From Hydractinia symbiolongicarpus (lineage: Eukaryota; Cnidaria; Hydrozoa; Anthoathecata; Hydractiniidae), in contig NC_079888.1 of assembly GCF_029227915.1 (NCBI RefSeq), forward strand, positions 21,742,001-21,806,000: 64,000 nucleotides of DNA. The letters are read 5' to 3'. Each line of letters begins with the position of its first letter. Within the stretch, counting starts at the first letter, position 1. A program made the position numbers and the translations under genes. The notes under the pieces are model-generated. The model saw only the letters and a program-made list of their open reading frames with translations, was not told the origin of the DNA and did not search any database. Shown here in pieces: positions 1 to 12,772 of this stretch.

Positions 1-808
1 GTTCGGGAAATGAGTTTACTCCCTGGGTACTTTCTTTGTATACTTTTGACTATACGGGCCGAGTCCAGGATTTACGGGAAATCGCGGATTTTCGTTTGCC
101 GGCGATTAAACTTCTTTCATTCAGCGTCCCATCAAATATGAAAACATTTTTGAAAACTACAAGTCTCATGCGTTTAGTGGTGAAAAAATAATTTGAAAAA
201 TCGTTCGGGGAATGAGCTTACTCCCTGGGTACTTTCTTTGTATACTTTTGACTATACGGGCCGAGTCCAGGATTTACGGGAAATCGCGGAGTTTCGTTTG
301 CCGGCGATTAAACCTCCTTCATTAGGCGTCTGATCAAAAATGAAAACATTTTTAAAAACTACAAGTCTCATGCGTTTTAGTGGTGAAAAAAAATTTAAAA
401 AATCGTTCGGGAAATGAGTTTACTCCCTGGGTACTTTCTTTGTATACATTCGACTATACGGCCAATCCCCGGATTTACGGGAAATCGCGGGATTTCGTTC
501 GCCGGCGATTAAACCTTTTTCATTAAGCGTCTCATCAAAAATGAAAACATTTTTGAAAACTACAAGCCTCATGCGTTTTAGTGGTGAAAAAGTAATTTAA
601 AAAATCGTTCGGGAAATGAGTTTACTCCCTGGGTACTTTCTTTGTATACTTTTGACTATACGGGCCGAGTCCAGGATTTACGGGAAATCGCGGATTTCCG
701 TTTGCCGGCGATTAAACTTCTTTCATTCAGCGTCCCATCAAATATGAAAACATTTTTGAAAACTACAAGTCTCATGCGTTTAGTGGTGAAAAAATAATTT
801 AAAAAATC
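1..808. repeat. Block A, leading edge: four mixed monomers
   Basis: Monomer starts are at 1, 203, 405 and 607. The monomer starting at 203 carries the unusual pair CCTCCTTCATTAGGCG and GTCTGATC near 313-334, and the next one has TATACGGCCAATCC (one G short). The same two-monomer signature recurs at 19868-20272 and at the head of each block C copy, so block A and block C share ancestry. No gene or other element is visible. Confidence 0.85.
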
Positions 809-3800
809 GTTCGGGGAATGAGCTTACTCCCTGGGTACTTCCTTTGTATACTTTTGACTATACGGGCCGAGTCCAAGATTTACGGGAAATCGCGGAGTTT
901 CGTTTGCCAGCGATTAAACTTCTTTTATTCAGCGTCCTATCAAATATGAAAACATTTTTGGAAACTACAAGTCTCATGCGTTTAGTGGTAAAAAAATAAT
1001 ACAAAAAATCGTTCGGGAAATGAGTTTACTCCCTGGTTACTTTCTTTGTATACTTTTGACTATACGGGCCGAGTCCGGGGTTTACGGAAAATGGCGGGCT
1101 TTCGTTTGCCGGCGATACAACTTCTTTTATTCAGCGTCTCATCAAAAATGAAAACATTTTTGAAAACTACAAGTCTCATGCGTTTTAGTGGTGAAAAAAT
1201 AATTTAAAAAATCGTTCGGGAAATGAGTTTACTCCCTGGGTACTTTCTTTGTATACTTTTGACTATGCGGGCCAAGCCTGGGATTTACGGGAAATCGCGG
1301 GTTTTCGTTTGCCGGCGATTAAACTTCTTTCATTAAGCGTCTCATCAAAAATGAAAACATTTTTAAAAACTAAAGGTCTTATGCGTTTTAGTGGTGAAAA
1401 AATAATGTAAAAAATCGTTCTGGAAATGAGTTTACTCACAGGGTACTTTTTTTGTATACATTCGACTGTACGGGCCAAGCCCGGGATTTACGGGAAATCG
1501 CGGGTTTTCGTTTGCCGGCCATTAAACCTCTTTCATTAAGCGTCTCATCAAAAATGAAAACATTTTTGAAAACTACAAGTCTCATGCGTTTTAGTGGTGA
1601 AAAAAAAATTAAAAAATCGTTCGGGAAGTGAGTTTACTCCCTGGGTACTTTCTTTGTATACATTCGACTGTACGGGCCAAGCCCCGGATTTACGGGAAAT
1701 CGCGGGATTTCGTTTGCCGGCGATTAAACCTCTTTCATTAAGCGACTCATCAAAAATGAAAACATTTTTGAAAACTACAAGTCTCATGCGTTTAGTGGTG
1801 AAAAAATAATTTAAAAAATCGTTCGGGAAATGAGTTTACTCCCTGGGTACTTTCTTTGTATACTTTTGACTATACGGGCCGAGTACGGGATTTTTCGGGA
1901 AATCGCGGATTTTCGTTTGCCGGCGATTAAACTTCTTTCATTCAGCGTCCCATCAAATATGAAAACATTTTTGAAAACTACAAGTCTCATGCGTTTAGTG
2001 GTGAAAAAATAATTTAAAAAATCGTTCGGGGAATGAGTTTACTCCCTGGGTACTTTCTTTGTATACTTTTGACTATACGGGCCGAGTACAGGATTTACGG
2101 GAAATCGCGGAGTTTCGTTTGCCGGCGATTAAACTTCTTTTATTCAGCGTCCTTTCAAATATGAAAACATTTTTGGAAGCTACAAGTCTCATGCGTTTAG
2201 TGGTAAAAAAATAATACAAAAAATCGTTCGGGAAATGAGTTTACTCCCTGGGTACTTTCTTTGTATACTTTTGACTATACGGGCCGAGTCCGGGGTTTAC
2301 GGGAAATGGCGGGTTTTCGTTTGCCGTCGATTAAACTTCTTTTATTCAGCGTCTCATTAAAAATGAAAACATTTTTGAAAACTACAAGTCTCATGCGTTT
2401 TAGTGGTGAAAAAAAAATTAAAAAATCGTTCGGGAAGTGAGTTTACTCCCTGGGTACTTTCTTTGTATACATTCGACTGTACGGGCCAAGCCCCGGATTT
2501 ACGGGAAATCGCGGGATTTCGTTTGCCGGCGATTAAACCTCTTTCATTAAGCGACTCATCAAAAATGAAAACATTTTTGAAAACTACAAGTCTCATGCGT
2601 TTAGTGGTGAAAAAATAATTTAAAAAATCGTTCGGGAAATGAGTTTACTCCCTGGGTACTTTCTTTGTATACTTTTGACTATACGGGCCGAGTACGGGAT
2701 TTTTCGGGAAATCGCGGATTTTCGTTTGCCGGCGATTAAACTTCTTTCATTCAGCGTCCCATCAAATATGAAAACATTTTTGAAAACTACAAGTCTCATG
2801 CGTTTTAGTGGTGAAAAAATAATTTAAAAAATCGTTCGGGGAATGAGTTTACTCCCTGGGTACTTTCTTTGTATACTTTTGACTATACGGGCCGAGTACA
2901 GGATTTACGGGAAATCGCGGAGTTTCGTTTGCCGGCGATTAAACTTCTTTTATTCAGCGTCCTTTCAAATATGAAAACATTTTTGGAAGCTACAAGTCTC
3001 ATGCGTTTAGTGGTAAAAAAATAATACAAAAAATCGTTCGGGAAATGAGTTTACTCCCTGGGTACTTTCTTTGTATACTTTTGACTATACGGGCCGAGTC
3101 CGGGGTTTACGGGAAATGGCGGGTTTTCGTTTGCCGTCGATTAAACTTCTTTTATTCAGCGTCTCATTAAAAATGAAAACATTTTTGAAAACTACAAGTC
3201 TCATGCGTTTTAGTGGTGAAAAAATAATTTAAAAAATCGTTCGGAAAATGAGTTTACTCCCTGGGTACTTTCTTTGTATACTTTTGACTATGCGGGCCAA
3301 GCCTGGGATTTACGGGAAATCGCGGGTTTTCGTTTGCCGGCGATTAAACTTCTTTCATTAAGCGTCTCATCAAAAATGAAAACATTTTTAAAAACTAAAA
3401 GTCTTATGCGTTTTAGTGGTGAAAAAATAATTTAAAAAATCGTTCTGGAAATGAGTTTACTCAAAGGGTATTCTTTTTGTATACATTCGACTATATGGGC
3501 CAAGCCCGGGATTTACGGGAAATCGCGGGTTTTCGTTTGCCGGCCATTAAACCTCTTTCATTAAGCGTCTCATCAAAAATGAAAACATTTTTGAAAACTA
3601 CAAGCCTCATGCGTTTTAGTGGTGAAAAAATAATTTAAAAAATCGTGCGGGAAATGAGTTTACTCCCTGGGTACTTTCTTTGTATACTTTTTACTATACG
3701 GGCCGAGTCCAGGATTTACGGGAAATCGCGGATTTTCGTTTGCCGGCGATTAAACTTCTTTCATTCAGCGTCCCATCAAATATGAAAACATTTTTGAAAA

Positions 3801-4456
3801 CTACAAGTCTCATGCGTTTAGTGGTGAAAAAATAATTTAAAAAATCGTTCGGGGAATGAGCTTACTCCCTGGGTACTTTCTTTGTATACTTTTGACTATA
3901 CGGGCCGAGTCCAGGATTTACGGGAAATCGCGGAGTTTCGTTTGCCGGCGATTAAACTTCTTTTATTCAGCGTCTCATCAAAAATGAAAACATTTTTAAA
4001 AACTACAAGTCTCATGCGTTTTAGTGGTGAAAAAATAATTTAAAAAATCGTTCGGGAAATGAGTTTACTCCCTGGGTACTTTCTTTGTATACTTTTGACT
4101 ATGCGGGCCAAGCCTGGGATTTACGGGAAATTGCGGGTTTTCGTTTGCCGGCGATTAAACTTCTTTCATTAAGCGTCTCATCAAAAATGAAAACATTTTT
4201 AAAAACTAAAAGTCTTATGCGTTTTAGTGGTGAAAAAATAATTTAAAAAATCGTTCTGGAAATGAGTTTACTCACAGGGTACTTTTTTTGTATACATTCG
4301 ACTGTACGGGCCAAGCCCGGGATTTACGGGAAATCGCGGGTTTTCGTTTGCCGGCCATTAAACCTCTTTCATTAAGCGTCTCATCAAAAATGAAAACATT
4401 TTTGAAAACTACAAGTCTTATGCGTTTTAGTGGTGAAAAAAAAAAATTAAAAAATC
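809..4456. repeat. Block A segmental duplication, first copy
   Basis: From 809 to about 2430 the variant order matches 4863 onward at a constant offset of 4054 bp (20 monomers). From 3239 to about 4450 it matches at 3244 bp (16 monomers). The difference of about 809 bp is the internal 4-mer duplication present only in this copy. Shared markers include the GTCCAAGATTT monomer at 809 / 4863, the GGTCTTATG and ATAATGTAAAA variants near 1375-1407 / 5429-5461, and the TTTACTCAAAGGGTATTC monomer near 3455 / 6699. The match fails at 4457, where a GGGAAGTGAG monomer faces an ATGCGGGCCAAGCC monomer at 7700. Confidence 0.8.
1619..3238. repeat. 4-mer tandem duplication, 2 copies of ~809 bp
   Basis: The group of four monomers beginning with the GGGAAGTGAG variant at 1619 is repeated at 2428, an offset of 809 bp. 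Order in each copy: GGGAAGTGAG with AAGCCCCGG; GAGTACGGGATTTTTCGGG; GGGGAATGAG with GAGTACAGG and TTTGGAAGCTAC; then GTCCGGGGTTTACGGG with GCCGTCGATT. I noticed only a few differences, such as GTTTAG versus GTTTTAG near 2000 / 2811. Only one copy of this 4-mer is present in the homologous segment near 5674-6482, so the duplication is younger than the large segmental duplication, or one copy was lost there. Confidence 0.85.
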
Positions 4457-4862
4457 GTTCGGGAAGTGAGTTTACTCCCTGGGTACTTTCTTTGTATACA
4501 TTCGACTGTACGGGCCAAGCCCCGGATTTACGGGAAATCGCGGGATTTCGTTTGCCGGCGATTAAACCTCTTTCATTAAGCGACTCTACAAAAATGAAAA
4601 CATTTTTGAAAACTACAAGTCTCATGCGTTTTAGTGGTGAAAAAATAATTTAAAAAATCGTTCGGGAAATGAGTTTACTCCCTGGGTACTTTCTTTGTAT
4701 ACTTTTGACTGTACGGGCCGAGTACGGGATTTTTCGGGAAATCGCGGATTTTCGTTTGCCGGCGATTAAACTTCTTTCATTCAGCGTCTCATCAAAAATG
4801 AAAACATTTTTGAAAACTACAAGTCTCATGCGTTTAGCGGTGAAAAAATAATTTAAAAAATC
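4457..4862. repeat. Two linking monomers between duplicated segments
   Basis: The first is the GGGAAGTGAG / AAGCCCCGG type with an odd GACTCTACAAAAATG in place of GACTCATCAAAAATG near 4580. The second is the GAGTACGGGATTTTTCGGG type with TTTAGCGGTG near 4834. No gene is visible. Confidence 0.8.
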
Positions 4863-7699
4863 GTTCGGGGAATGAGCTTACTCCCTGGGTACTTTCTTTG
4901 TATACTTTTGACTATACGGGCCGAGTCCAAGATTTACGGGAAATCGCGGAGTTTCGTTTGCCGGCGATTAAACTTCTTTTATTCAGCGTCCTATCAAATA
5001 TGAAAACATTTTTGGAAACTACAAGTCTCATGCGTTTAGTGGTAAAAAAATAATACAAAAAATCGTTCGGGAAATGAGTTTACTCCCTGGTTACTTTCTT
5101 TGTATACTTTTGACTATACGGGCCGAGTCCGGGGTTTACGGAAAATGGCGGGTTTTCGTTTGCCGGCGATACAACTTCTTTTATTCAGCGTCTCATCAAA
5201 AATGAAAACATTTTTGAAAACTACAAGTCTCATGCGTTTTAGTGGTGAAAAAATAATTTAAAAAATCGTTCGGGAAATGAGTTTACTCCCTGGGTACTTT
5301 CTTTGTATACTTTTGACTATGCGGGCCAAGCCTGGGATTTACGGGAAATCGCGGGTTTTCGTTTGCCGGCGATTAAACTTCTTTCATTAAGCGTCTCATC
5401 AAAAATGAAAACATTTTTAAAAACTAAAGGTCTTATGCGTTTTAGTGGTGAAAAAATAATGTAAAAAATCGTTCTGGAAATGAGTTTACTCACAGGGTAC
5501 TTTTTTTGTATACATTCGACTGTACGGGCCAAGCCCGGGATTTACGGGAAATCGCGGGTTTTCGTTTGCCGGCCATTAAACCTCTTTCATTAAGCGTCTC
5601 ATCAAAAATGAAAACATTTTTGAAAACTACAAGTCTCATGCGTTTTAGTGGTGAAAAAAAAATTAAAAAATCGTTCGGGAAGTGAGTTTACTCCCTGGGT
5701 ACTTTCTTTGTATACATTCGACTGTACGGGCCAAGCCCCGGATTTACGGGAAATCGCGGGATTTCGTTTGCCGGCGATTAAACCTCTTTCATTAAGCGAC
5801 TCATCAAAAATGAAAACATTTTTGAAAACTACAAGTCTCATGCGTTTAGTGGTGAAAAAATAATTTAAAAAATCGTTCGGGAAATGAGTTTACTCCCTGG
5901 GTACTTTCTTTGTATACTTTTGACTATACGGGCCGAGTACGGGATTTTTCGGGAAATCGCGGATTTTCGTTTGCCGGCGATTAAACTTCTTTCATTCAGC
6001 GTCCCATCAAATATGAAAACATTTTTGAAAACTACAAGTCTCATGCGTTTAGTGGTGAAAAAATAATTTAAAAAATCGTTCGGGGAATGAGTTTACTCCC
6101 TGGGTACTTTCTTTGTATACTTTTGACTATACGGGCCGAGTACAGGATTTACGGGAAATCGCGGAGTTTCGTTTGCCGGCGATTAAACTTCTTTTATTCA
6201 GCGTCCTTTCAAATATGAAAACATTTTTGGAAGCTACAAGTCTCATGCGTTTAGTGGTAAAAAAATAATACAAAAAATCGTTCGGGAAATGAGTTTACTC
6301 CCTGGGTACTTTCTTTGTATACTTTTGACTATACGGGCCGAGTCCGGGGTTTACGGGAAATGGCGGGTTTTCGTTTGCCGTCGATTAAACTTCTTTTATT
6401 CAGCGTCTCATCAAAAATGAAAACATTTTTGAAAACTACAAGTCTCATGCGTTTTAGTGGTGAAAAAATAATTTAAAAAATCGTTCGGAAAATGAGTTTA
6501 CTCCCTGGGTACTTTCTTTGTATACTTTTGACTATGCGGGCCAAGCCTGGGATTTACGGGAAATCGCGGGTTTTCGTTTGCCGGCGATTAAACTTCTTTC
6601 ATTAAGCGTCTCATCAAAAATGAAAACATTTTTAAAAACTAAAAGTCTTATGCGTTTTAGTGGTGAAAAAATAATTTAAAAAATCGTTCTGGAAATGAGT
6701 TTACTCAAAGGGTATTCTTTTTGTATACATTCGACTATATGGGCCAAGCCCGGGATTTACGGGAAATCGCGGGTTTTCGTTTCCCGGCCATTAAACCTCT
6801 TTCATTAAGCGTCTCATCAAAAATGAAAACATTTTTGAAAACTACAAGCCTCATGCGTTTTAGTGGTGAAAAAATAATTTAAAAAATCGTTCGGGAAATG
6901 AGTTTACTCCCTGGGTACTTTCTTTGTATACTTTTTACTATACGGGCCGAGTCCAGGATTTACGGGAAATCGCGGGATTTCGTTTGCCGGCGATTAAACT
7001 TCTTTCATTCAGCGTCCCATCAAATATGAAAACATTTTTGAAAACTACAAGTCTCATGCGTTTAGTGGTGAAAAAATAATTTAAAAAATCGTTCGGGGAA
7101 TGAGTTTACTCCCTGGGTACTTTCTTTGTATACTTTTGACTATACGGGCCGAGTCCAGGATTTACGGGAAATCGCGGAGTTTCGTTTGCCGGCGATTAAA
7201 CTTCTTTTATTCAGCGTCTCATCAAAAATGAAAACATTTTTAAAAACTACAAGTCTCATGCGTTTTAGTGGTGAAAAAATAATTTAAAAAATCGTTCGGG
7301 AAATGAGTTTACTCCCTGGGTACTTTCTTTGTATACTTTTGACTATGCGGGCCAAGCCTGGGATTTACGGGAAATCGCGGGTTTTCGTTTGCCGGCGATT
7401 AAACTTCTTTCATTAAGCGTCTCATCAAAAATGAAAACATTTTTAAAAACTAAAAGTCTTATGCGTTTTAGTGGTGAAAAAATAATTTAAAAAATCGTTC
7501 TGGAAATGAGTTTACTCACAGGGTACTTTTTTTGTATACATTCGACTGTACGGGCTAAGCCCGGGATTTACGGGAAATCGCGGGTTTTCGTTTGCCGGCC
7601 ATTAAACCTCTTTCATTAAGCGTCTCATCAAAAATGAAAACATTTTTGAAAACTACAAGTCTCATGCGTTTTAGTGGTGAAAAAAAAAATTAAAAAATC
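4863..7699. repeat. Block A segmental duplication, second copy
   Basis: Fourteen monomers repeat the order seen in 809-4456, minus one copy of the 4-mer. Agreement is near base-perfect over long stretches, with isolated changes such as GTCTCATCAAAAATG near 6406 where the first copy has GTCTCATTAAAAATG. The long region of identity suggests recent exchange. No gene is visible. Confidence 0.8.
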
Positions 7700-9524
7700 G
7701 TTCGGGAAATGAGTTTACTCCCTGGGTACTTTCTTTGTATACTTTTGACTATGCGGGCCAAGCCTGGGATTTACGGGAAATCGCGGGTTTTCGTTTGCCG
7801 GCGATTAAAGTTCTTTCATTAAGCGTCTCATCAAAAATGAAAACATTTTTAAAAACTAAAAGTCTTATGCGTTTTAGTGGTGAAAAAATAATTTAAAAAA
7901 TCGTTCTGGAAATGAGTTTACTCACAGGGTATTCTTTTTGTATACATTCGACTATATGGGCCAAGCCCGGGATTTACGGGAAATCGCGGGTTTTCGTTTG
8001 CCGGCCATTAAACCTCTTTCATTAAGCGTCTCATCAAAAATGAAAACATTTTTGAAAACTACAAGCCTCATGCGTTTTAGTGGTGAAAAAATAATTTAAA
8101 AAATCGTTCGGGAAATGAGTTTACTCCCTGGGTACTTTCTTTGTATACTTTTTACTATACGGGCCGAGTCCAGGATTTACGGGAAATCGCGGATTTTCGT
8201 TTGCCGGCGATTAAACTTCTTTCATTCAGCGTCCCATCAAATATGAAAACATTTTTGAAAACTACAAGTCTCATGCGTTTAGTGGTGAAAAAATAATTTA
8301 AAAAATCGTTCGGGGAATGAGCTTACTCCCTGGGTACTTTCTTTGTATACTTTTGACTATACGGGCCGGGTCCAGGATTTACGGGAAATCGCGGAGTTTC
8401 GTTTGCCGGCGATTAAACTTCTTTCATTAAGGGTCTCATCAAAAATGAAAACATTTTTAAAAATAAAAGTCTTATGCGTTTTAGTGGTGAAAAAATAATT
8501 TAAAAAATCGTTCTGGAAATGAGTTTACTCACAGGGTACTTTTTTTGTATACATTCGACTGTACGGGCCAAGCCCGGGATTTACGGGAAATCGCGGGTTT
8601 TCGTTTGCCGGCCATTAAACCTCTTTCATTAAGCGTCTCATCAAAAATGAAAACATTTTTGAAAACTACTAGTCTCATGCGTTTTAGTGGTGAAAAAAAA
8701 AATTAAAAAATCGTTCGGGAAGTGAGTTTACTCCCTGGGTACTTTCTTTGTATACATTCGACTGTACGGGCCAAGCCCCGGATTTACGGGAAATCGCGGG
8801 ATTTCGTTTGCCGGCGATTAAACCTCTTTCATTAAGCGACTCATCAAAAATGAAAACATTTTTGAAAACTACAAGTCTCATGCGTTTTAGTGGTGAAAAA
8901 ATAATTTAAAAAATCGTTCGGGAAATGAGTTTACTCCCTGGGTACTTTCTTTGTATACTTTTGACTATACGGGCCGAGTACGGGATTTTTCGGGAAATCG
9001 CGGATTTTCGTTTGCCGGCGATTAAACTTCTTTCATTCAGCGTCCCATCAAATATGAAAACATTTTTGAAAACTACAAGTCTCATGCGTTTAGTGGTGAA
9101 AAAATAATTTAAAAAATCGTTCGGGGAATGAGTTTACTCCCTGGGTACTTTCTTTGTATACTTTTGACTATACGGGCCGAGTCCGGGGTTTACGGGAAAT
9201 GGCGGGTTTTCGTTTGCCGTCGATTAAACTTCTTTTATTCAGCGTCTCATCAAAAATGAAAACATTTTTGAAAACTACAAGTCTCATGCGTTTTAGTGGT
9301 GAAAAAATAATTTAAAAAATCGTTCGGGAAATGAGTTTACTCCCTGGGTACTTTCTTTGTATACTTTTGACTATGCGGACCAAGCCTGGGATTTACGGGA
9401 AATCGCGGGTTTTCGTTTGCCGGCGATTAAACTTCTTTCATTAAGCGTCTCATCAAAAATGAAAACATTTTTAACAACTAAAAGTCTTATGCGTTTTAGT
9501 GGTGAAAAAATAATTTAAAAAATC
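7700..9524. repeat. Block A, nine mixed monomers
   Basis: About 1825 bp of the variants seen in the preceding duplicated segments, in rearranged order. A small deletion occurs near 8461, where TTTAAAAATAAAAGTC replaces the usual TTTAAAAACTAAAAGTC. The GAGTACGGGATTTTTCGGG monomer at 8925 recurs downstream at 10752, 12376, 13188 and 14202, always a whole number of monomers away (9, 8, 4 and 5). No gene is visible. Confidence 0.8.
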
Positions 9525-12500
9525 GTTCTGGAAATGAGTTTACTCACAGGGTATTCTTTTTGTATACATTCGACTATATGGGCCAAGCCCGGGATTTACG
9601 GGAAATCGCGGGTTTTCGTTTGCCGGCCATTAAACCTCTTTCATTAAGCGTCTCATCAAAAATAAAAACATTTTTGAAAACTACAAGTCTCATGCGTTTT
9701 AGTGGTGAAAAAATAATTTAAAAAATCGTTCGGGAAATGAGTTTACTCCCTGGGTACTTTCTTTGTATACTTTTGACTATACGGGCCGAGTCCGGGGTTT
9801 ACGGGAAATGGCGGGTTTTCGTTTGCCGTCGATTAAACTTCTTTTATTCAGCGTCTCATCAAAAATGAAAACATTTTTGAAAACTACAAGTCTCATGCGT
9901 TTTAGTGGTGAAAAAATAATTTAAAAAATCGTTCGGGAAATGAGTTTACTCCCTGGGTACTTTCTTTGTATACTTTTGACTATGCGGGCCAAGCCTGGGA
10001 TTTACGGGAAATCGCGGGTTTTCGTTTGCCGGCGATTAAACTTCTTTCATTAAGCGTCTCATCAAAAATGAAAACATTTTTAAAAACTAAAAGTCTTATG
10101 CGTTTTAGTGGTGAAAAAATAATTTAAAAAATCGTTCTGGAAATGAGTTTACTCACAGGGTATTCTTTTTGTATACATTCGACTATATGGGCCAAGCCCG
10201 GGATTTACGGGAAATCGCGGGTTTTCGTTTGCCGGCCATTAAACCTCTTTCATTAAGCGTCTCATCAAAAATAAAAACATTTTTGAAAACTACAAGTCTC
10301 ATGCGTTTTAGTGGTGAAAAAATAATTTAAAAAATCGTTCGGGAAATGAGTTTACTCCCTGGGTACTTTCTTTGTATACTTTTGACTATGCGGGCCAAGC
10401 CTGGGATTTACGGGAAATCGCGGGTTTTCGTTTGCCGGCGATTAAACTTCTTTCATTAAGCGTCTCATCAAAAATGAAAACATTTTTAAAAACTAAAAGT
10501 CTTATGCGTTTTAGTGGTGAAAAAATAATTTAAAAAATCGTTCTGGAAATGAGTTTACTCACAGGGTACTTTTTTTGTATACATTCAACTGTACGGGCCA
10601 AGCCCCGGATTTACGGGAAATCGCGGGATTTCGTTTGCCGGCGATTAAACCTCTTTCATTAAGCGACTCATCAAAAATGAAAACATTTTTGAAAACTACA
10701 AGTCTCATGCGTTTTAGTGGTGAAAAAATAATTTAAAAAATCGTTCGGGAAATGAGTTTACTCCCTGGGTACTTTCTTTGTATACTTTTGACTATACGGG
10801 CCGAGTACGGGATTTTTCGGGAAATCGCGGATTTTCGTTTGCCGGCGATTAAACTTCTTTCATTCAGCGTCCCATCAAATATGAAAACATTTTTGAAAAC
10901 TACAAGTCTCATGCGTTTAGTGGTGAAAAAATAATTTAAAAAATCGTTCTGGAAATGAGTTTACTCACAGGGTATTCTTTTTGTATACATTCGACTATAT
11001 GGGCCAAGCCCGGGATTTACGGGAAATCGCGGGTTTTCGTTTGCCGGCCATTAAACCTCTTTCATTAAGCGTCTCATCAAAAATAAAAACATTTTTGAAA
11101 ACTAAAAGTCTTATGCGTTTTAGTGGTGAAAAAATAATTTAAAAAATCGTTCTGGAAATGAGTTTACTCACAGGGTATTCTTTTTATATACATTCGACTA
11201 TATGGGCCAAGCCCGGGATTTACGGGAAATCGCGGGTTTTCGTTTGCCGGCCATTAAACCTCTTTCATTAAGCGTCTCATCAAAAATAAAAACATTTTTG
11301 AAAACTACAAGTCTCATGCGTTTTAGTGGTGAAAAAATAATTTAAAAAATCGTTCGGGAAATGAGTTTACTCCCTGGGTACTTTCTTTGTATACTTTTGA
11401 CTATACGGGCCGAGTCCGGGGTTTACGGGAAATGGCGGGTTTTCGTTTGCCGTCGATTAAACTTCTTTTATTCAGCGTCTCATCAAAAATGAAAACATTT
11501 TTGAAAACTACAAGTCTCATGCGTTTTAGTGGTGAAAAAATAATTTAAAAAATCGTTCGGGAAATGAGTTTACTCCCTGGGTACTTTCTTTGTATACTTT
11601 TGACTATGCGGGCCAAGCCTGGGATTTACGGGAAATCGCGGGTTTTCGTTTGCCGGCGATTAAACTTCTTTCATTAAGCGTCTCATCAAAAATGAAAACA
11701 TTTTTAAAAACTAAAAGTCTTATGCGTTTTAGTGGTGAAAAAATAATTTAAAAAATCGTTCTGGAAATGAGTTTACTCACAGGGTATTCTTTTTGTATAC
11801 ATTCGACTATATGGGCCAAGCCCGGGATTTACGGGAAATCGCGGGTTTTCGTTTGCCGGCCATTAAACCTCTTTCATTAAGCGTCTCATCAAAAATAAAA
11901 ACATTTTTGAAAACTACAAGTCTCATGCGTTTTAGTGGTGAAAAAATAATTTAAAAAATCGTTCGGGAAATGAGTTTACTCCCTGGGTACTTTCTTTGTA
12001 TACTTTTGACTATGCGGGCCAAGCCTGGGATTTACGGGAAATCGCGGGTTTTCGTTTGCCGGCGATTAAACTTCTTTCATTAAGCGTCTCATCAAAAATG
12101 AAAACATTTTTAAAAACTAAAAGTCTTATGCGTTTTAGTGGTGAAAAAATAATTTAAAAAATCGTTCTGGAAATGAGTTTACTCACAGGGTACTTTTTTT
12201 GTATACATTCAACTGTACGGGCCAAGCCCCGGATTTACGGGAAATCGCGGGATTTCGTTTGCCGGCGATTAAACCTCTTTCATTAAGCGACTCATCAAAA
12301 ATGAAAACATTTTTGAAAACTACAAGTCTCATGCGTTTTAGTGGTGAAAAAATAATTTAAAAAATCGTTCGGGAAATGAGTTTACTCCCTGGGTACTTTC
12401 TTTGTATACTTTTGACTATACGGGCCGAGTACGGGATTTTTCGGGAAATCGCGGATTTTCGTTTGCCGGCGATTAAACTTCTTTCATTCAGCGTCCCATC

Positions 12501-12772
12501 AAATATGAAAACATTTTTGAAAACTACAAGTCTCATGCGTTTAGTGGTGAAAAAATAATTTAAAAAATCGTTCTGGAAATGAGTTTACTCACAGGGTATT
12601 CTTTTTGTATACATTCGACTATATGGGCCAAGCCCGGGATTTACGGGAAATCGCGGGTTTTCGTTTGCCGGCCATTAAACCTCTTTCATTAAGCGTCTCA
12701 TCAAAAATAAAAACATTTTTGAAAACTACAAGTCTCATGCGTTTTAGTGGTGAAAAAATAATTTAAAAAATC
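9525..12772. repeat. 8-mer tandem duplication, 2 copies of 1624 bp
   Basis: Unit 9525-11148 repeats as 11149-12772. Both begin with the GTTCTGGAAATGAG / CACAGGGTATTC monomer and keep the same order of eight variants. I noticed only scattered single-base differences, for example TTTTTATATAC near 11182 where the first copy has TTTTTGTATAC. The last monomer of copy 1 (10946-11148) is a hybrid and marks the exchange point. Confidence 0.85.
10946..11148. repeat. Hybrid monomer at the 8-mer junction
   Basis: The body matches the GTTCTGGAAATGAG / CACAGGGTATTC type, whose normal 3' part reads AACTACAAGTCTCATGCG, as its copy-2 equivalent at 12570 does. Here the 3' part reads AACTAAAAGTCTTATGCG, which belongs to the ATGCGGGCCAAGCC type. 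The switch lies near 11080-11104. This is the pattern left by an in-register unequal exchange. Confidence 0.7.

Noticed and set aside
4288-4653. The longest open frames (121 aa here; 117 aa on the other strand at 4272-4625; 96 aa at 45449) as possible genes
   Set aside because: They are satellite sequence read in frame. The same peptides (starting MRLVVFKNVF, MSLLPGYF, MKTFLKTTSL) recur wherever a given monomer variant recurs, on both strands over the same DNA. The 202/203 bp period shifts the frame every monomer, and single-base variants open or close the frames at random. I recognised no domain or codon pattern.
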